Source of the DNA: Prorocentrum cordatum
Lineage: Eukaryota > Sar > Dinophyceae > Prorocentrales > Prorocentraceae
Assembly: GCA_963575745.1 (NCBI GenBank)
Contig: CAUYUJ010001292.1
Coordinates: 247,501 to 311,500 of the forward strand
Direction of reading: 5' to 3'
DNA: 64,000 nucleotides
Below are positions 9,996-18,990 of the stretch, piece after piece; within the stretch, counting starts at the first letter, position 1, and each line of letters opens with the position of its first letter. The position numbers were made by a program, and so were the translations under genes. Under the pieces are notes generated by a model. The model made no database searches, had not been told where the DNA came from, and saw only the letters and a program-made list of their open reading frames with translations.

Positions 9996-12900
9996 GGGGG
10001 GGGGGCAGTGTGAAGGGGCCCACGATTGGAGGAGCAGATGATGAGGGAGAGGTGCAGTAGCATCGGCATGATGGCAGTTGCCTCCCGTGTTTCGCACGAT
10101 TCATTCGGCCTTTCGCCACGCTCTCATCCCGAGGGGTTTCGCACGTTCTTGACGCGAGATAGCAGTGGCGCGTGAGGGGTGCGCCGAGATGGGCAGGCCC
10201 GACCTTTTGTGAAGAGGGGGGGGGGGACGTGGTTAGTCGTGGCGCGTGAGGGGTGCGCCGAGATGGGCAGGCCCGACTTATTGTGAAGAGGGGGAGGGGC
10301 GTGGTTAGCCGTGCATCCGAAGTGAGGGTTCGCACCCTTCCCCCGTTTTTTTTTTCCCAGATATCGCCTCGTGCATTTTTCTGGCCCCAGGGCCCAAAAT
10401 CAGCGCCCTGGGGGGTGCAGAGAAAGATGAGGGACATTAGACTCGGTATCCCCGAGTCTGATGCCCCTCTGATCTGATGTTTTGGAAGGGGAGCGAACCT
10501 GCGAGAACCCCCATGTCGAGCCCGCATAGGGTTCGAGATGCTCGCGGGTGAAGTGCGACGGAGCTATCGGGCGCACCCCCCCTCGAGGCCGACCGCCTGG
10601 CCGCCGCCCCCCCCCCCCAGCGGGGCCCCGCCCCCTCCGGGGGGGACTCCCCGCGGCTGTCGCCGCCCCGCCGCCCCGCGGGCCAGCGGCAGTGCCCGTG
10701 TTCCGCGCGAGGGGTGTGCCGAAATGGGCTTGGGGTATCTTGGGGTCTCTCTGGCTATCCTGTAGGGCGCCCGCCCCGTCCGCCCCCTCCTTTAGGTTTT
10801 CCGCCCTTGTAGGGCCTCGGGGGCCAGCAGCAGCGCCCGCGATCCGCGCGAGGAGTGCCCCCTCATGGGTCGCGGGCGCAGTGCTCCTTGAAGTCTCGGG
10901 GTCTTTCGGCACCCCTTCGGCCCCATGGGGCTTTAGGGCTTCCGCCCCCTTCCGCCCCCCGCCGCTGGCCCTATGAGGCCCCGAGGCTTCCGCCCCTCCC
11001 GCCCCCCGCCGCTGGCCATGTGGCATGGGCCCCTCAGGGCTTCCGCCGTCTGCTGGCCCCATGGGGCTTTAGGGCTTCCGCCCCCCCCGCCCTCCGCCGC
11101 CGGCCCTATGAGGCCCAGAGGCGCCCCCCGCCGCTGGCCCTATGGCGTGGGGCCCTTATGGGTTCCGCCCCCTGCTGGCCCCATGGGGCTTTAGGGCTTC
11201 CGCCCCCTCCGCCCCCCGCCGCTGGCCCTATGAGGCCCCGAGGCTTCCGCCCCTCCCGCACCCCGCCGCTGGCCCTATGGCATGGGCCCTTACGGCTTCC
11301 GCTCCCTGCTGGCCCTATGGGGCTTGGGGCTAGGGCTTCCGCCCCCTCCGCTCCCCGCAGCTGGCCATATGAGGGCCCCGAGGCTTCCGCCCCTCCCGCC
11401 CCCCGCCGCTGGCCCTATGGCATGGGCCCTTAGGGCTTCCGCTCCCTGCTGGCCCTATGGGGCTTTAGGGCTTCCGCCCCCTCCGCCCCCCGCAGCTGGC
11501 CATATGAGGCCCCGAGGCTTCCGCCCCTCCCGCCCCCCGCCGCTGGCCCTATGGCATGGGGCCCTTAGGGCTTCCGCTCCCTGCTGGCCCTATGGGGCTT
11601 TAGGGCTTCCGCCCTCCTCCGCCCCCCGCCGCTGACCCTATGGGGCCCCGAGGCTTCCGCCTTTTCCGCCCCCCGCCGCTGGCCCTATGGCAGGGGCCTT
11701 AGGGCTTCCGCTCCCTGCTGGCCTATGGAACTTAGGCTTCCGCCCCCTCCGCTCCCCGCAGCTGGCCATATGAGGCCCCGAGGCTTCCGCCCCTCCCGCC
11801 CCCCGCCGCTAGCCCTATGGCATGGGGCCCTTAGGGCTTCCGCCCCCTGCTGGCCCCGTGGGGCTTTAGGGCTTCCGCCCCCTCCGCCCCCCGCCGCTGG
11901 CCCTATGAGGCCCCGAGGCTTCCGCCCCTCCCGCCCCCCGCCGCTGGCCCTATGGCATGGGGCCCTTAGGCCTTCCGCTCCCTGCTGGCCTTATGGGGCT
12001 TTAGGGCTTCCGCCCCCTCCGCCCCCCGCCGCTGGCCCTATGAGGCCCAGAGGCTTCCGCCCCTCCCGCCCCCCGCCGCTGGCCCTATGGCATGGGGCCC
12101 TTAGGGCTTCCGCTCCCTGCTGGCCCTATGGGGCTTTAGGGCTTCCGCCCCCTCCGCCCCCCGCCGCTGGCCCTATGAGGCCCCGAGGCTTCCGCCCTCC
12201 CGCCCCCCGCCGCACGTGGCCCTTAGGGCTTCCGCTCCCTGCTGGCCCTATGGGGCTTTAGGGCTTCCGCCCCCTCCGCCCCCCGCCGCTGGCCCTATGG
12301 GGCCCCGAGGCTTCCGCCTTTTCCGCCCCCCGCCGCTGGCCCTATGGCATGGGGCCCTTAGGGCTTCCGCTCCCTGCTGGCCCTATGGGGCTTTAAGGCT
12401 TCCGCCCCCTCCGCGTCCCGCCGCTGGCCTTGCAGGGCCCTAGGGCTTCCGCCCCTCCGCCCCCCGCCGCTGGCCCCGCGGGGGCCGCGGAAGCGAGAGG
12501 GGAACAACCGAACGGCGACGAAGAGGGGGGGAAGGGCTTCTTGATTCTCTCAACACACATGCCTCTCCAAAGTGAAAACACCGCGGCCTGCAATGGCTTG
12601 AAGCTTGCGAAAACCGCACCTCCCCCCCCAACTTACCTTCTGAAACCGTTCAAAAGAAAATGTTCGGAAAGTTCGTGGAAGGGTGCTCTCGGGTCGCTCC
12701 GGGGGGCTCTTGGGGCACCGGAAACACCTCGCAATGTCAAGGGCAAGGCAAAGGCATCAACGCCCCAGCAAAGTGCAAGCAAGCAGCGCGCGCTCTGCCT
12801 CGTCGTCGCCGGGCGAGGGGAGGCACTAAGAGTTTGGGCATGGGCAAGAAGAACCCGATCCCAGAGGGCACCGTCAAGATGGCGCTGAAGCGCTGGCTCG

Positions 12901-13064
12901 TCGAGGGGCTCGACGTTCCCACCGATGGCGTTGCCGTTCGGTATCAGCACATGGCCTGTTTCCCGGACAGGAGGGCCGACGTCGAGGCCTACGCCTCGGA
13001 GTTTTCCGAGGCTCAGCTTGTGCAGCGAGTGGATGAGTGGCTGGCTGCTCACCCGCCGGCATAG
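9144..13064 (+). CDS. Gene C: unknown protein, two coding ends around a satellite
   Basis: Two + strand coding blocks appear to be one gene. The first (9144 to about 9995) ends in KWAKIFSISEVPPNGWGANC and a following H and C, a Cys/His pattern like a small zinc-binding motif. The second (about 12770-13064) begins in CKQ and GKKNPIPEG and continues TVKMALKRWLVEGLDVPTDG to a stop at 13062-13064. In dinoflagellate proteins I recall a repeated domain in which a GWGA.C..H segment is followed by C.K and a K-R-W-L helix. If that memory is right, the two blocks are halves of one domain and the 10.0-12.7 kb stretch, including the 135-bp satellite, is an intron. Function unknown. Neither donor nor acceptor could be fixed. 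Confidence 0.5.
10165..10312. repeat. 74-bp tandem duplication
   Basis: GTGGCGCGTGAGGGGTGCGC starts at 10165 and again at 10239; the copies differ mainly in the length of a G run. Lies in the putative gene C intron. Confidence 0.9.
10386..10459. repeat. Two adjacent hairpins
   Basis: CCCAGGGC...GCCCTGGG at about 10386-10412 and AGACTCGG...CCGAGTCT at 10439-10459 with a 5-nt loop. Confidence 0.65.
10905..12480. repeat. 135-bp satellite with three nested subunits
   Basis: ATGAGGCCC landmarks at 11770, 11905, 12040 and 12175 are exactly 135 bp apart. Each unit has three related subunits of about 39-49 bp, all with GGGCTTCCGCCCC-like and GCTGGCCCTATG text. About 11-12 units, some with deletions. 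Because 135 is a multiple of three, the frames stay open and give a 45-residue Pro/Ala repeat; I treat that as a by-product. More degenerate relatives occupy 10590-10900. Confidence 0.95.
12770..13064 (+). CDS. Gene C, terminal exon
   Basis: The frame reads GMGKKNPIPEGTVKMALKRW, LVEGLDVPTDGVAVRYQHMA, then an acidic helix SEFSEAQLVQRVDEWLAAH before TAG at 13062-13064. High W/M/F/Y content and a clean stop support it. The start of the exon is uncertain: coding quality is poor before about 12800. Confidence 0.55.
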
Positions 13065-13960
13065 TTGCAAAATCGATCGACAGGCGCGCGCTGGCGCGCA
13101 GAGCGTTCCAGTGGCAGGGCTCGAGTGGCAGCCTTTCCTTAATCAACCTTGCTTGCAGTCTGCCCCTTCGCCTGCCCTTCAGCCTCGGCGTCTCCGCGCC
13201 TGTTGCTCGTGGCCCCAGGGTGCCAGATGGGGGTCGAGGGCCCTCGATGGACGACGGCGCGCAGCCCCTCATTGCCCGAGCGCCGCATCTGCAGCAGATT
13301 GTGGCGGGCTGGCTTTGGGCGGCAGCGTTGCGGTGCGTTCAAGGATCAGCGGTTGGGCCGCATCGGGGTCATCTCGGGAGCTCATTGGGCCGTTCTGGGG
13401 CGCGGAAACCTCGGATGGGGCCCTGCGTCGAAGGCCTCTTGGGCCGCCTCGGGGCGAGGGGGGCCCTGGGGGGATCTATAGTCGATATCTTAGATATCCT
13501 CATTCATGCTATAGCGTTGGCCCGTGGACTTCGACGCCGCAATAGAGGGCCCCAAGGCGGCCTAATAGGCCGCAAACAGTGTGCCGAATGGCGGGTTTTG
13601 GAGCGAGGTGGGCTACGTTTACATTATATACTAAAGCATACAACTGCAACATACAATGGGCTGCATCATAAAGAAACCATAAGATGAGATCGTAGCAACA
13701 ACATTTGCAACACCATGACAGCTTGAATTTAGCTAGATGCGACCCCTGTGTGCAAGGCTTGTCGAAGCGTTCTTTGCGAGCGTCGCCTCAGGATTGCCCT
13801 CCATCCGAGGCGGGGGGATTGTGGGGGGTGCATGTATTTATGGGTTCACTGCGATCGCGCCCCCAGCGATCGATATCGGGCGGGCCCCATTCTTTCCTCG
13901 GCGTTCGCGCAGGCCGATGGGGCCACCCACGCCCCACTGGTACCCCCACCCCGCCCATTC
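13065..13960. other. Spacer between genes C and D
   Basis: No convincing gene. It holds a short ATATC-rich palindromic patch (about 13478-13500) and AT-richer DNA at 13615-13735. A 216-codon frame starting at 13037 is GC-driven and overlaps gene C's end out of frame. Confidence 0.5.
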
Positions 13961-13969
13961 CGTCTCCAT

Positions 13970-13984
13970 CACCAGGGTGACATG
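13970..13984 (+). promoter_or_regulatory. Candidate leader acceptor AG before gene D start
   Basis: A pyrimidine-rich CCGTCTCCATCACCAG (AG at 13974-13975) lies six bases before ATG 13982. In dinoflagellates this is where a trans-spliced leader would join. Gene E has the same arrangement. Confidence 0.4.
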
Positions 13985-14236
13985 TCTAGTCTCGTCCGGG
14001 TCCGACCTTGCCCCGCGCCAAACTCGGCAGCTTCGCACCCCCTGCCCCGACGGCGCTCGGCTCCAAGCGCCGCCGCGCAGCTCTCACAGAGTCACGCGGG
14101 GACATTGCCAGTTTCAGCTGCCAACATGGAAGCAATGGATGCGCTTCCGGACGCCGACGGCGAGTCCGACGCGTGGGAGTCGCCCATGCAGTGGACTCAA
14201 CAGCATGCGGATCTTACAGTTGACGGCATGTTGCAG
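13982..14236 (+). CDS. Gene D, exon 1 (start)
   Basis: ATG at 13982 opens 85 codons: a Ser/Ala/Pro/Arg-rich start, then SAANMEAMDALPDADGESD and ESPMQWTQQHADLTVDGMLQ. It ends at CAG with a GT donor at 14237-14238 in phase 0. The next acceptor, TTTTGCAG at 14491-14498, also opens in phase 0 (VTAIANSLVQLLSGG). Confidence 0.55.
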
Positions 14237-17200
14237 GTCAGCTCGGGAGGGCACTAATCGTGGAAGCAGTTCCCCGGTGGATTCGGCATGCTATGCGTAC
14301 ATTTGGGCAATTAAATGTAATAGTTGTTCTGTGGAATGGGCATTTAGTTGTTTATGTACGTGCGGGCCATGTAAGTTTACATGGCGTTCTTGCGTTATTT
14401 TACATGGCTGCGTTTTGCCTGATAAAACACATGGTTTTGCGCCCCCACAACTATTTATAGCTCATTTCTATGTAATTTTACATGGCCCTCTTTTGCAGGT
14501 AACAGCTATTGCCAACTCGCTGGTGCAACTATTGTCTGGCGGGGGCTCGAGGTCAGCCCTGGCTGGCTCGGGGCGCGCCTGAAGGGCTTCGGTCACCGCC
14601 CCAGGCCCCCCCTCATCTATCCTTATCCCCGGCAGATTCAGCGACCAAGTATTTTTCTAAACGGCACCCCTGGGCGGAGCGGGGGCAGCCATTGCGGAGT
14701 TCCAGGATGTCAAGTGATTTTGGGAGCACCTGGAGCACCCGCGACAGATTCGCTCTAATAGCGGGCGCGGTGGGCGTTGAGTTTGCGATTCTCGGGGGCG
14801 CCCGAGCGCCCGCCAGGAAGCGCCCGCGCGGCGCCCGCCGCGCCTGCGCGCACTCTATTGCGGGCGCTTCGGGGGCGCCCCTAAGTCTCCAGGGGCTTCT
14901 CGGATAACATATTGTTTCATCGATGTCTCAGCCCCGTGCACCGACCACTTTTTGGGACAATGAGTGGCCGGCCATATTTTTTTCCCAGAATGTGGTCGCC
15001 CCGACTTGGAGAGACTCTCGTCCTGGTGCTCGCCCTTCGGATCTCGGCCAGGACGCCCTCCTGAAGTGCATAATGATGCAGGTCCAGCGGATGTCGGCAC
15101 AGGACCACGTCGACATGTCCAGCAGCGTCCGGGCGGCGGTCGACTCAATGGGCGCTGAGTTCGACTACGGCACTCTCTGGTCAGGCGACGAGGTGACGTC
15201 GCAGATCCTGAGCCGCGTCTTTTTGTTCCTCCAGTCTCAGTTCGGCGTCGTGTTTGCCCCGTCTTTGAAGTACGTGTGCGAGATCAACGAGACGCGGCGT
15301 CAGTTCATCATCGACCACGCGCATCCAGTGCAGGCGTTCTCAGATGGGCTGGCGCTCTCAAACAACAAGTGGGTTGGCACCAACTGCGTGACCTCGGCGG
15401 AGGGCGTTCCCATGGTTCGCACTCGGTTTCTTTTCGCTGGCTTCGAGTGCGACAGCGTCTCGGGCCTCTTCACTTCGGGCGAGGGCCGGGGCTCCATGAG
15501 TGAGTGCGTTGCCGACGCAGCGGGGCGCACAGGCAAGACGGCCAAAGCTACGATCGCATGGATTATAACATCCAGGCCGTGGTTATCGATCTTGGAAAAC
15601 GTCAAGACCATTGGCCAGAGGAACCTCAAAGCGCTCATCGCCGGCTTGAACAAACACGGGTTTCACGTGGAGTACATGCAGCGGGAGGCGGAGAAATGGG
15701 GGTCCCCTGAGAGACGCACGCGGAGCATCATGCTCGTGACCCCCGTGGCCGAGACGGAGATCGACCAGTTCGCCGAGGGTTTCGTCCCGCCTGCTTGGTT
15801 GCTCGACTTCCACGCGTTCATGAATCGTATCCAGATACCAGCCCTCTCGATTGAAGATGTCCTTCTTCCCGACGACTCCCCGCTGCTCCATTCGTTATCG
15901 GCCTCGATCAACGCTGAGAGGGCTGCGCGGGAGGCCGCTCTGGATTCGAACAAGGCGAAGCGCTCGAAGAAGTGCCCCGCCGTCTCTGAGAAGCCGAAGG
16001 CTGATAAAAACCTATGGGAGTCGGATCACCTCGAGACCTACCGCCAGGCGGGGATGACTTGGCACCCCAAGTGGTCAGCTGACGACCCCGATCACGCAGA
16101 GTTTCTGAACGCCACCGAGGCGATGTCGGACCGCATGCGCGAGGTGGCATGGTATCACAAGGTGCAGTGCGCCAAGGATGGCGTCCCGAAGAGTGTGATC
16201 TACGACCTGAACATGAGCATCGGGTGGGTCGCGGTGGGGGCCAACAAGTTCCCCACGATCACCTGCTCCAGCGTGATGTACGTGAACAGGTTCATGAGCG
16301 AGATTGCCAACCGCAAGGCCAGCCGCGCTGCGCTAGGCGACTCGGCGTGCTAATTGGCGGTTGCTGGAGGGCGAGATCGATCGGGGGCGACGGCGGCGAG
16401 GGGGGCACGGGCGGGGGGGAAGGGCGAGGAGAGCGAAGGGCCAATCGGAACCAGGATCAAGATCAGGATCAAGAAAAAAGATCAGGATCAGGAGATCCAG
16501 ATGATAAGAGACAGTCGGATCAAGGATCGGGGTCACGATCGGGGTCAGGTTCGGGGCGATGGGCGAGTAGACAGCGAGTGGCGTGGCGCCACTTGCTATT
16601 GGGCCCTCTCGGGGCCCTGGTGGACCCCTCTCGGGGCCATCTGGGCCCATCCTGGACGAGCTTCGAGGCTCGGGCGGCCCCCGAGGGGGCTCCGAGTAGA
16701 CCCCGAGGTGGCCCGAAAGCAAGTGGCGTGGCGCCTGAGATGGCCCGAAAGCAAGTGGCGTGGCGCTTCTTGCTTGCGGGCCATCCCGGTCCGTTATGAG
16801 CCCCGCCTGGGCTCATCTTGCGTGGGATTCTGAAGCTCGGAGGGGCCCCCAAGAGGGCTCCGAGTGGGCCCCGAGGTGACCCGGAAGCAAGTGGCGGGGC
16901 GCAACTTGTTGTTGGGCCCCAGGGATTATTTCGGGGCTCTCTCGAGACCTCCTCGTGCCCCTCCTGGGGCATCCCCTCGGACTCGGAACTCTGATCCAAA
17001 CCCGCCGCGGACGTCGGAGAGGTGCGGAGGGCGGGATGCTTCGGTCCGCCCTCGCAGGCCTCGAGTTGATGGCAGCGCAGGGCTTTCCCTGGTGCGCGTG
17101 CTCGGTGATGAACGTTTCGAACCGGGACGCTACTGAGATGGCCGGAAATCAATTTAACGGCTTCTTTTTCGGTGCATTGTGCTTGGCCATCTTCAAGGCC

Positions 17201-17389
17201 TTCCCCTTCGCCGAGTTCGGCGAGCGCGCGCGCGCGCCCACCCCGTGCACGCAGGTGCCCGTTGTGCAGATCGAATTGGAGGACAGCAGCCAGGATGTTC
17301 AGAATTCGCAAGGCTCCGACTTGGTCTTCGCTGAGGACCTCAGCCAGCCCGCGAACACCCAGGAGCTCAGCTTGGACATGGGCAGCTAG
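13982..17389 (+). CDS. Gene D: DNA cytosine-5 methyltransferase-like protein
   Basis: At least three exons: 13982-14236, about 14499-14551, a long one from about 14989 (or 14923) to about 16350, and 17058-17389. The long exon shows the C5-methyltransferase fold in order: motif I-like FDYGTLWSGDEV, motif II-like CEINETRR ending in a HAHP, motif IV-like FAGFECDSVS with a following GRGS, motif VI ENV, motif VIII-like SPERRTR, and PTITCSS of motif IX. The last exon adds QGFP and AGNQFN, matching motif X. The usual motif IV Pro-Cys is Glu-Cys: the catalytic-type Cys is present, the proline is not. The family transfers methyl from S-adenosylmethionine to cytosine C5 in nuclear DNA. Such domains also occur inside dinoflagellate retrotransposons, but no integrase or reverse transcriptase frame adjoins this one. 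Activity is unproven. Confidence 0.75.
14237..14498 (+). other. Gene D intron 1 with TTTACATGG repeats
   Basis: A GT...AG interval of 262 bp, AT-richer than its neighbours. TTTACATGG occurs at about 14376, 14399 and 14478, with a variant AAACACATGG between. It ends with CCCTCTTTTGCAG. Confidence 0.55.
14757..14882. repeat. GC-rich inverted repeat
   Basis: GGGGGCGCCCGAGCGCCCGC near 14794-14813 faces GCGGGCGCTTCGGGGGCGCC near 14859-14878 in inverted orientation. Flanking TAATAGCGGGCGC and TCTATTGCGGGCGC are related in direct orientation. Confidence 0.6.
14989..16350 (+). CDS. Gene D, long catalytic exon
   Basis: Open from an ATG at 14923 and possibly spliced from TTTTTTTCCCAG at 14977-14988. 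Counting from 14923, motif IV Cys is residue 176, ENV is 225-227 and ERRTR is 263-267. A basic segment at about 343-362 (SNKAKRSKKCPAVSEKPKA) interrupts the target-recognition part. The frame stops at 16351-16353, but the true donor must lie earlier because motif X is in the next exon. Confidence 0.7.
16560..16950. repeat. Foldback minisatellite in gene D intron
   Basis: Short hairpins built on CAAGTGGCGTGGCGC / CACTTGC recur near 16568-16602, 16713-16782 and 16880-16917, embedded in CTCTCGGGGCC minisatellite. The intron (about 16350-17057) also has a GGATCAGGATCA run at about 16450-16500. Confidence 0.7.
17058..17389 (+). CDS. Gene D, last exon with motif X
   Basis: After CCCTCGCAG (AG 17056-17057) the frame reads LELMAAQGFPWCACSVMNVS, then ATEMAGNQFNGFFFGALCLA, the usual motif X layout of QGFP...GN. 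A 50-residue acidic tail rich in Q, E and D (VPVVQIELEDSSQDVQNSQG) leads to TAG at 17387-17389. Confidence 0.65.
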
Positions 17390-17639
17390 GCCACGATTGT
17401 AGACTGATCAGATCGTTTACAGATAAGGTGGCTGCTCAGCTGGCGCCTCTTCTCCGACAAGGTTCGGCATCCTCGACGCGGCGGCAATTGTGCCTCTGTG
17501 GTTGCCTGGAACACGGCTCTCCCCTCCAGGGTTTTCAATTCGTGGGTTATAGTTATCTCCTGCTTTGGGCTTCAACCCTCGAGAGAATACTTCCCGCCCC
17601 CTGTTGGCCATCGGGGTGATGGCGCTCTCGTCGCCGCTG

Positions 17640-17895
17640 CTGGGTTTACCTCGGGCGCTCTTGAGGGGCCCTCTTGGGTCCCTCTTGGGACTCTCTGGGG
17701 GGGGGGGCATCTTGGCTCCTCGAGAGCCCATCGGAGGGCTCGGAGGGCAATTGGAACCGTCTTAGGGCCGTCCTGAGGCCTTCTGGATGCGCGTTGGAGA
17801 CTATCTTGAGTCATCTTGAGGTATCTTGGGCGATCTTGGAGGCCATCTTGGGATAGCTAAAGCCCGATCGAAGCTATCTTGGGCCATCTTGGACG
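17640..17895. repeat. CTTGGG minisatellite
   Basis: Degenerate CTCTTGGG / ATCTTGGG units, 12-18 bp apart, in the gene D-E spacer. No gene seen in 17390-18851. Confidence 0.8.
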
Positions 17896-18104
17896 CTCTG
17901 ACCCCCCGCGGGGGAACCCGCCCAGGCCCGGGGATGGGGGGGGGATGAACCTCCAGAGCAGGGAATGGAAGGAGGTTCGAACAGGAAGCGCTTTAGACCA
18001 CCTGCGCCCAGAGGGCTGGCGGGGTTTGGAGCCTCCAGGCAGGCCCGCGGCATGCGGCGTGCTTTGGAGCCCTTTGACTTCGCCTTGGGTCTTGGGCTTA
18101 TCCT

Positions 18105-18635
18105 ATAATGACGCGGCACATCCCAAAACAGCATGCTCTTTTTTGTGGTTCCGCGCGGCAGATCTCCAACAACATATAGTGTGGTTTTGCATTCCGCGTG
18201 TGCGCCCCCCTCTGGGGCCCCTCATGGGCCCTCTCAGGGGCCTTTTCGTGCCCTCTTGGACCCTTCCCCATGCTTTCGCAAGGGCCCAGGAGGGCCCCTC
18301 GGAAGCCTCCAACGGAACCTACGAGTGGCAAATCCCTTAAACATATGCATTGTTTTGCGCCGCCGCGTGGTGAATCCCTTAAACCATATTTTGTCGTTTT
18401 GGATTCCGCGTATGGGTCCCCCTCTGGGGCCCCTCATGGGCCCTCTCGGGGGCCTTTTCGCGCCCTCTTGGACCCTTCCCTAGGCTTTCGCGGGGGCCCA
18501 AGAGGGCCCATCAGAAGCCTCCAGCGGAACCTACGAGTGGCAAATCCCAAAAACACATTGTTACTTCTTGTGATTCCGCGTGGCAAATCCCCAACGCATA
18601 TTTTGTTGTTTTGGGTGCCGCGTGAGGTGCTGACC
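18105..18635. repeat. 212-bp tandem duplication with about 50-bp subunits
   Basis: CTCTGGGGCCCCTCATGGGC occurs at 18210 and 18422 (212 bp apart). Between and beyond are units of the form GTGGCAAATCCC...CATATTTTGTTGTTTTGG...TTCCGCG, about 42-50 bp each, six or more copies. Confidence 0.85.
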
Positions 18636-18829
18636 TCATTGCCACTTCGTGGCAGGATGGAGTCTGCTTCCCTGGCCGCTCTCGCGATCATGGTCGGGGA
18701 ACTGTTTTGTGGGTGGGGCTCCCCATGGCCAGAACTTTGAGGCTAGTTCGGTTTTGTTCGTGGTAGCGCGAATGCTGCTCCGTTTGCTAGCTCGTCTTGC
18801 TAGAGGCGCCTCCAGGTTAGCGTTCCATT

Positions 18830-18852
18830 CTCTTCTTCTGCAGTGACGCTGA
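18830..18852 (+). promoter_or_regulatory. Candidate leader acceptor AG before gene E start
   Basis: TTCTCTTCTTCTGCAG ends at 18843, eight bases before ATG 18852. A strong pyrimidine tract plus AG close to a start codon suggests a spliced-leader trans-splice site. Confidence 0.5.
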
Positions 18853-18990
18853 TGGGCGATCTCCCCGAGCTCCCCTCGACCCGCAGCGCCGCGGGGTCAG
18901 CGGCGGGCTCTGCGGTGGATGAGCCAGCCCGCAGCGCCGCCGCGAAGAGGCCAGGAAGCAAACATGATGAGGAGCCGTGCGCTAACGGGA
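18852..18990 (+). CDS. Gene E, exon 1
   Basis: MGDLPELPSTRSAAGSAAGS, then AVDEPARSAAAKRPGSKHDE; the frame stops at 18996-18998, so the donor lies just before. Typical disordered N-terminus. Confidence 0.5.

Noticed and set aside
9125-10069. Antisense 314-codon frame opposite gene C exon 1
   Set aside because: Gly/Ser-rich shadow; the sense frame has aromatic, Cys and Met residues and joins a sensible downstream exon.
10855-12443. Pro/Ala-rich frames in the 135-bp array
   Set aside because: Period is a multiple of three, so the frames remain open without selection; composition is that of the DNA repeat.
10905-12480. CTTTAGGG inside each 135-bp unit as telomere repeat
   Set aside because: Single occurrence per unit, never in tandem; no telomeric array.
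13037-13687. 216-codon frame overlapping the end of gene C
   Set aside because: Overlaps gene C's terminal exon in another frame and has GC-driven composition; no support.
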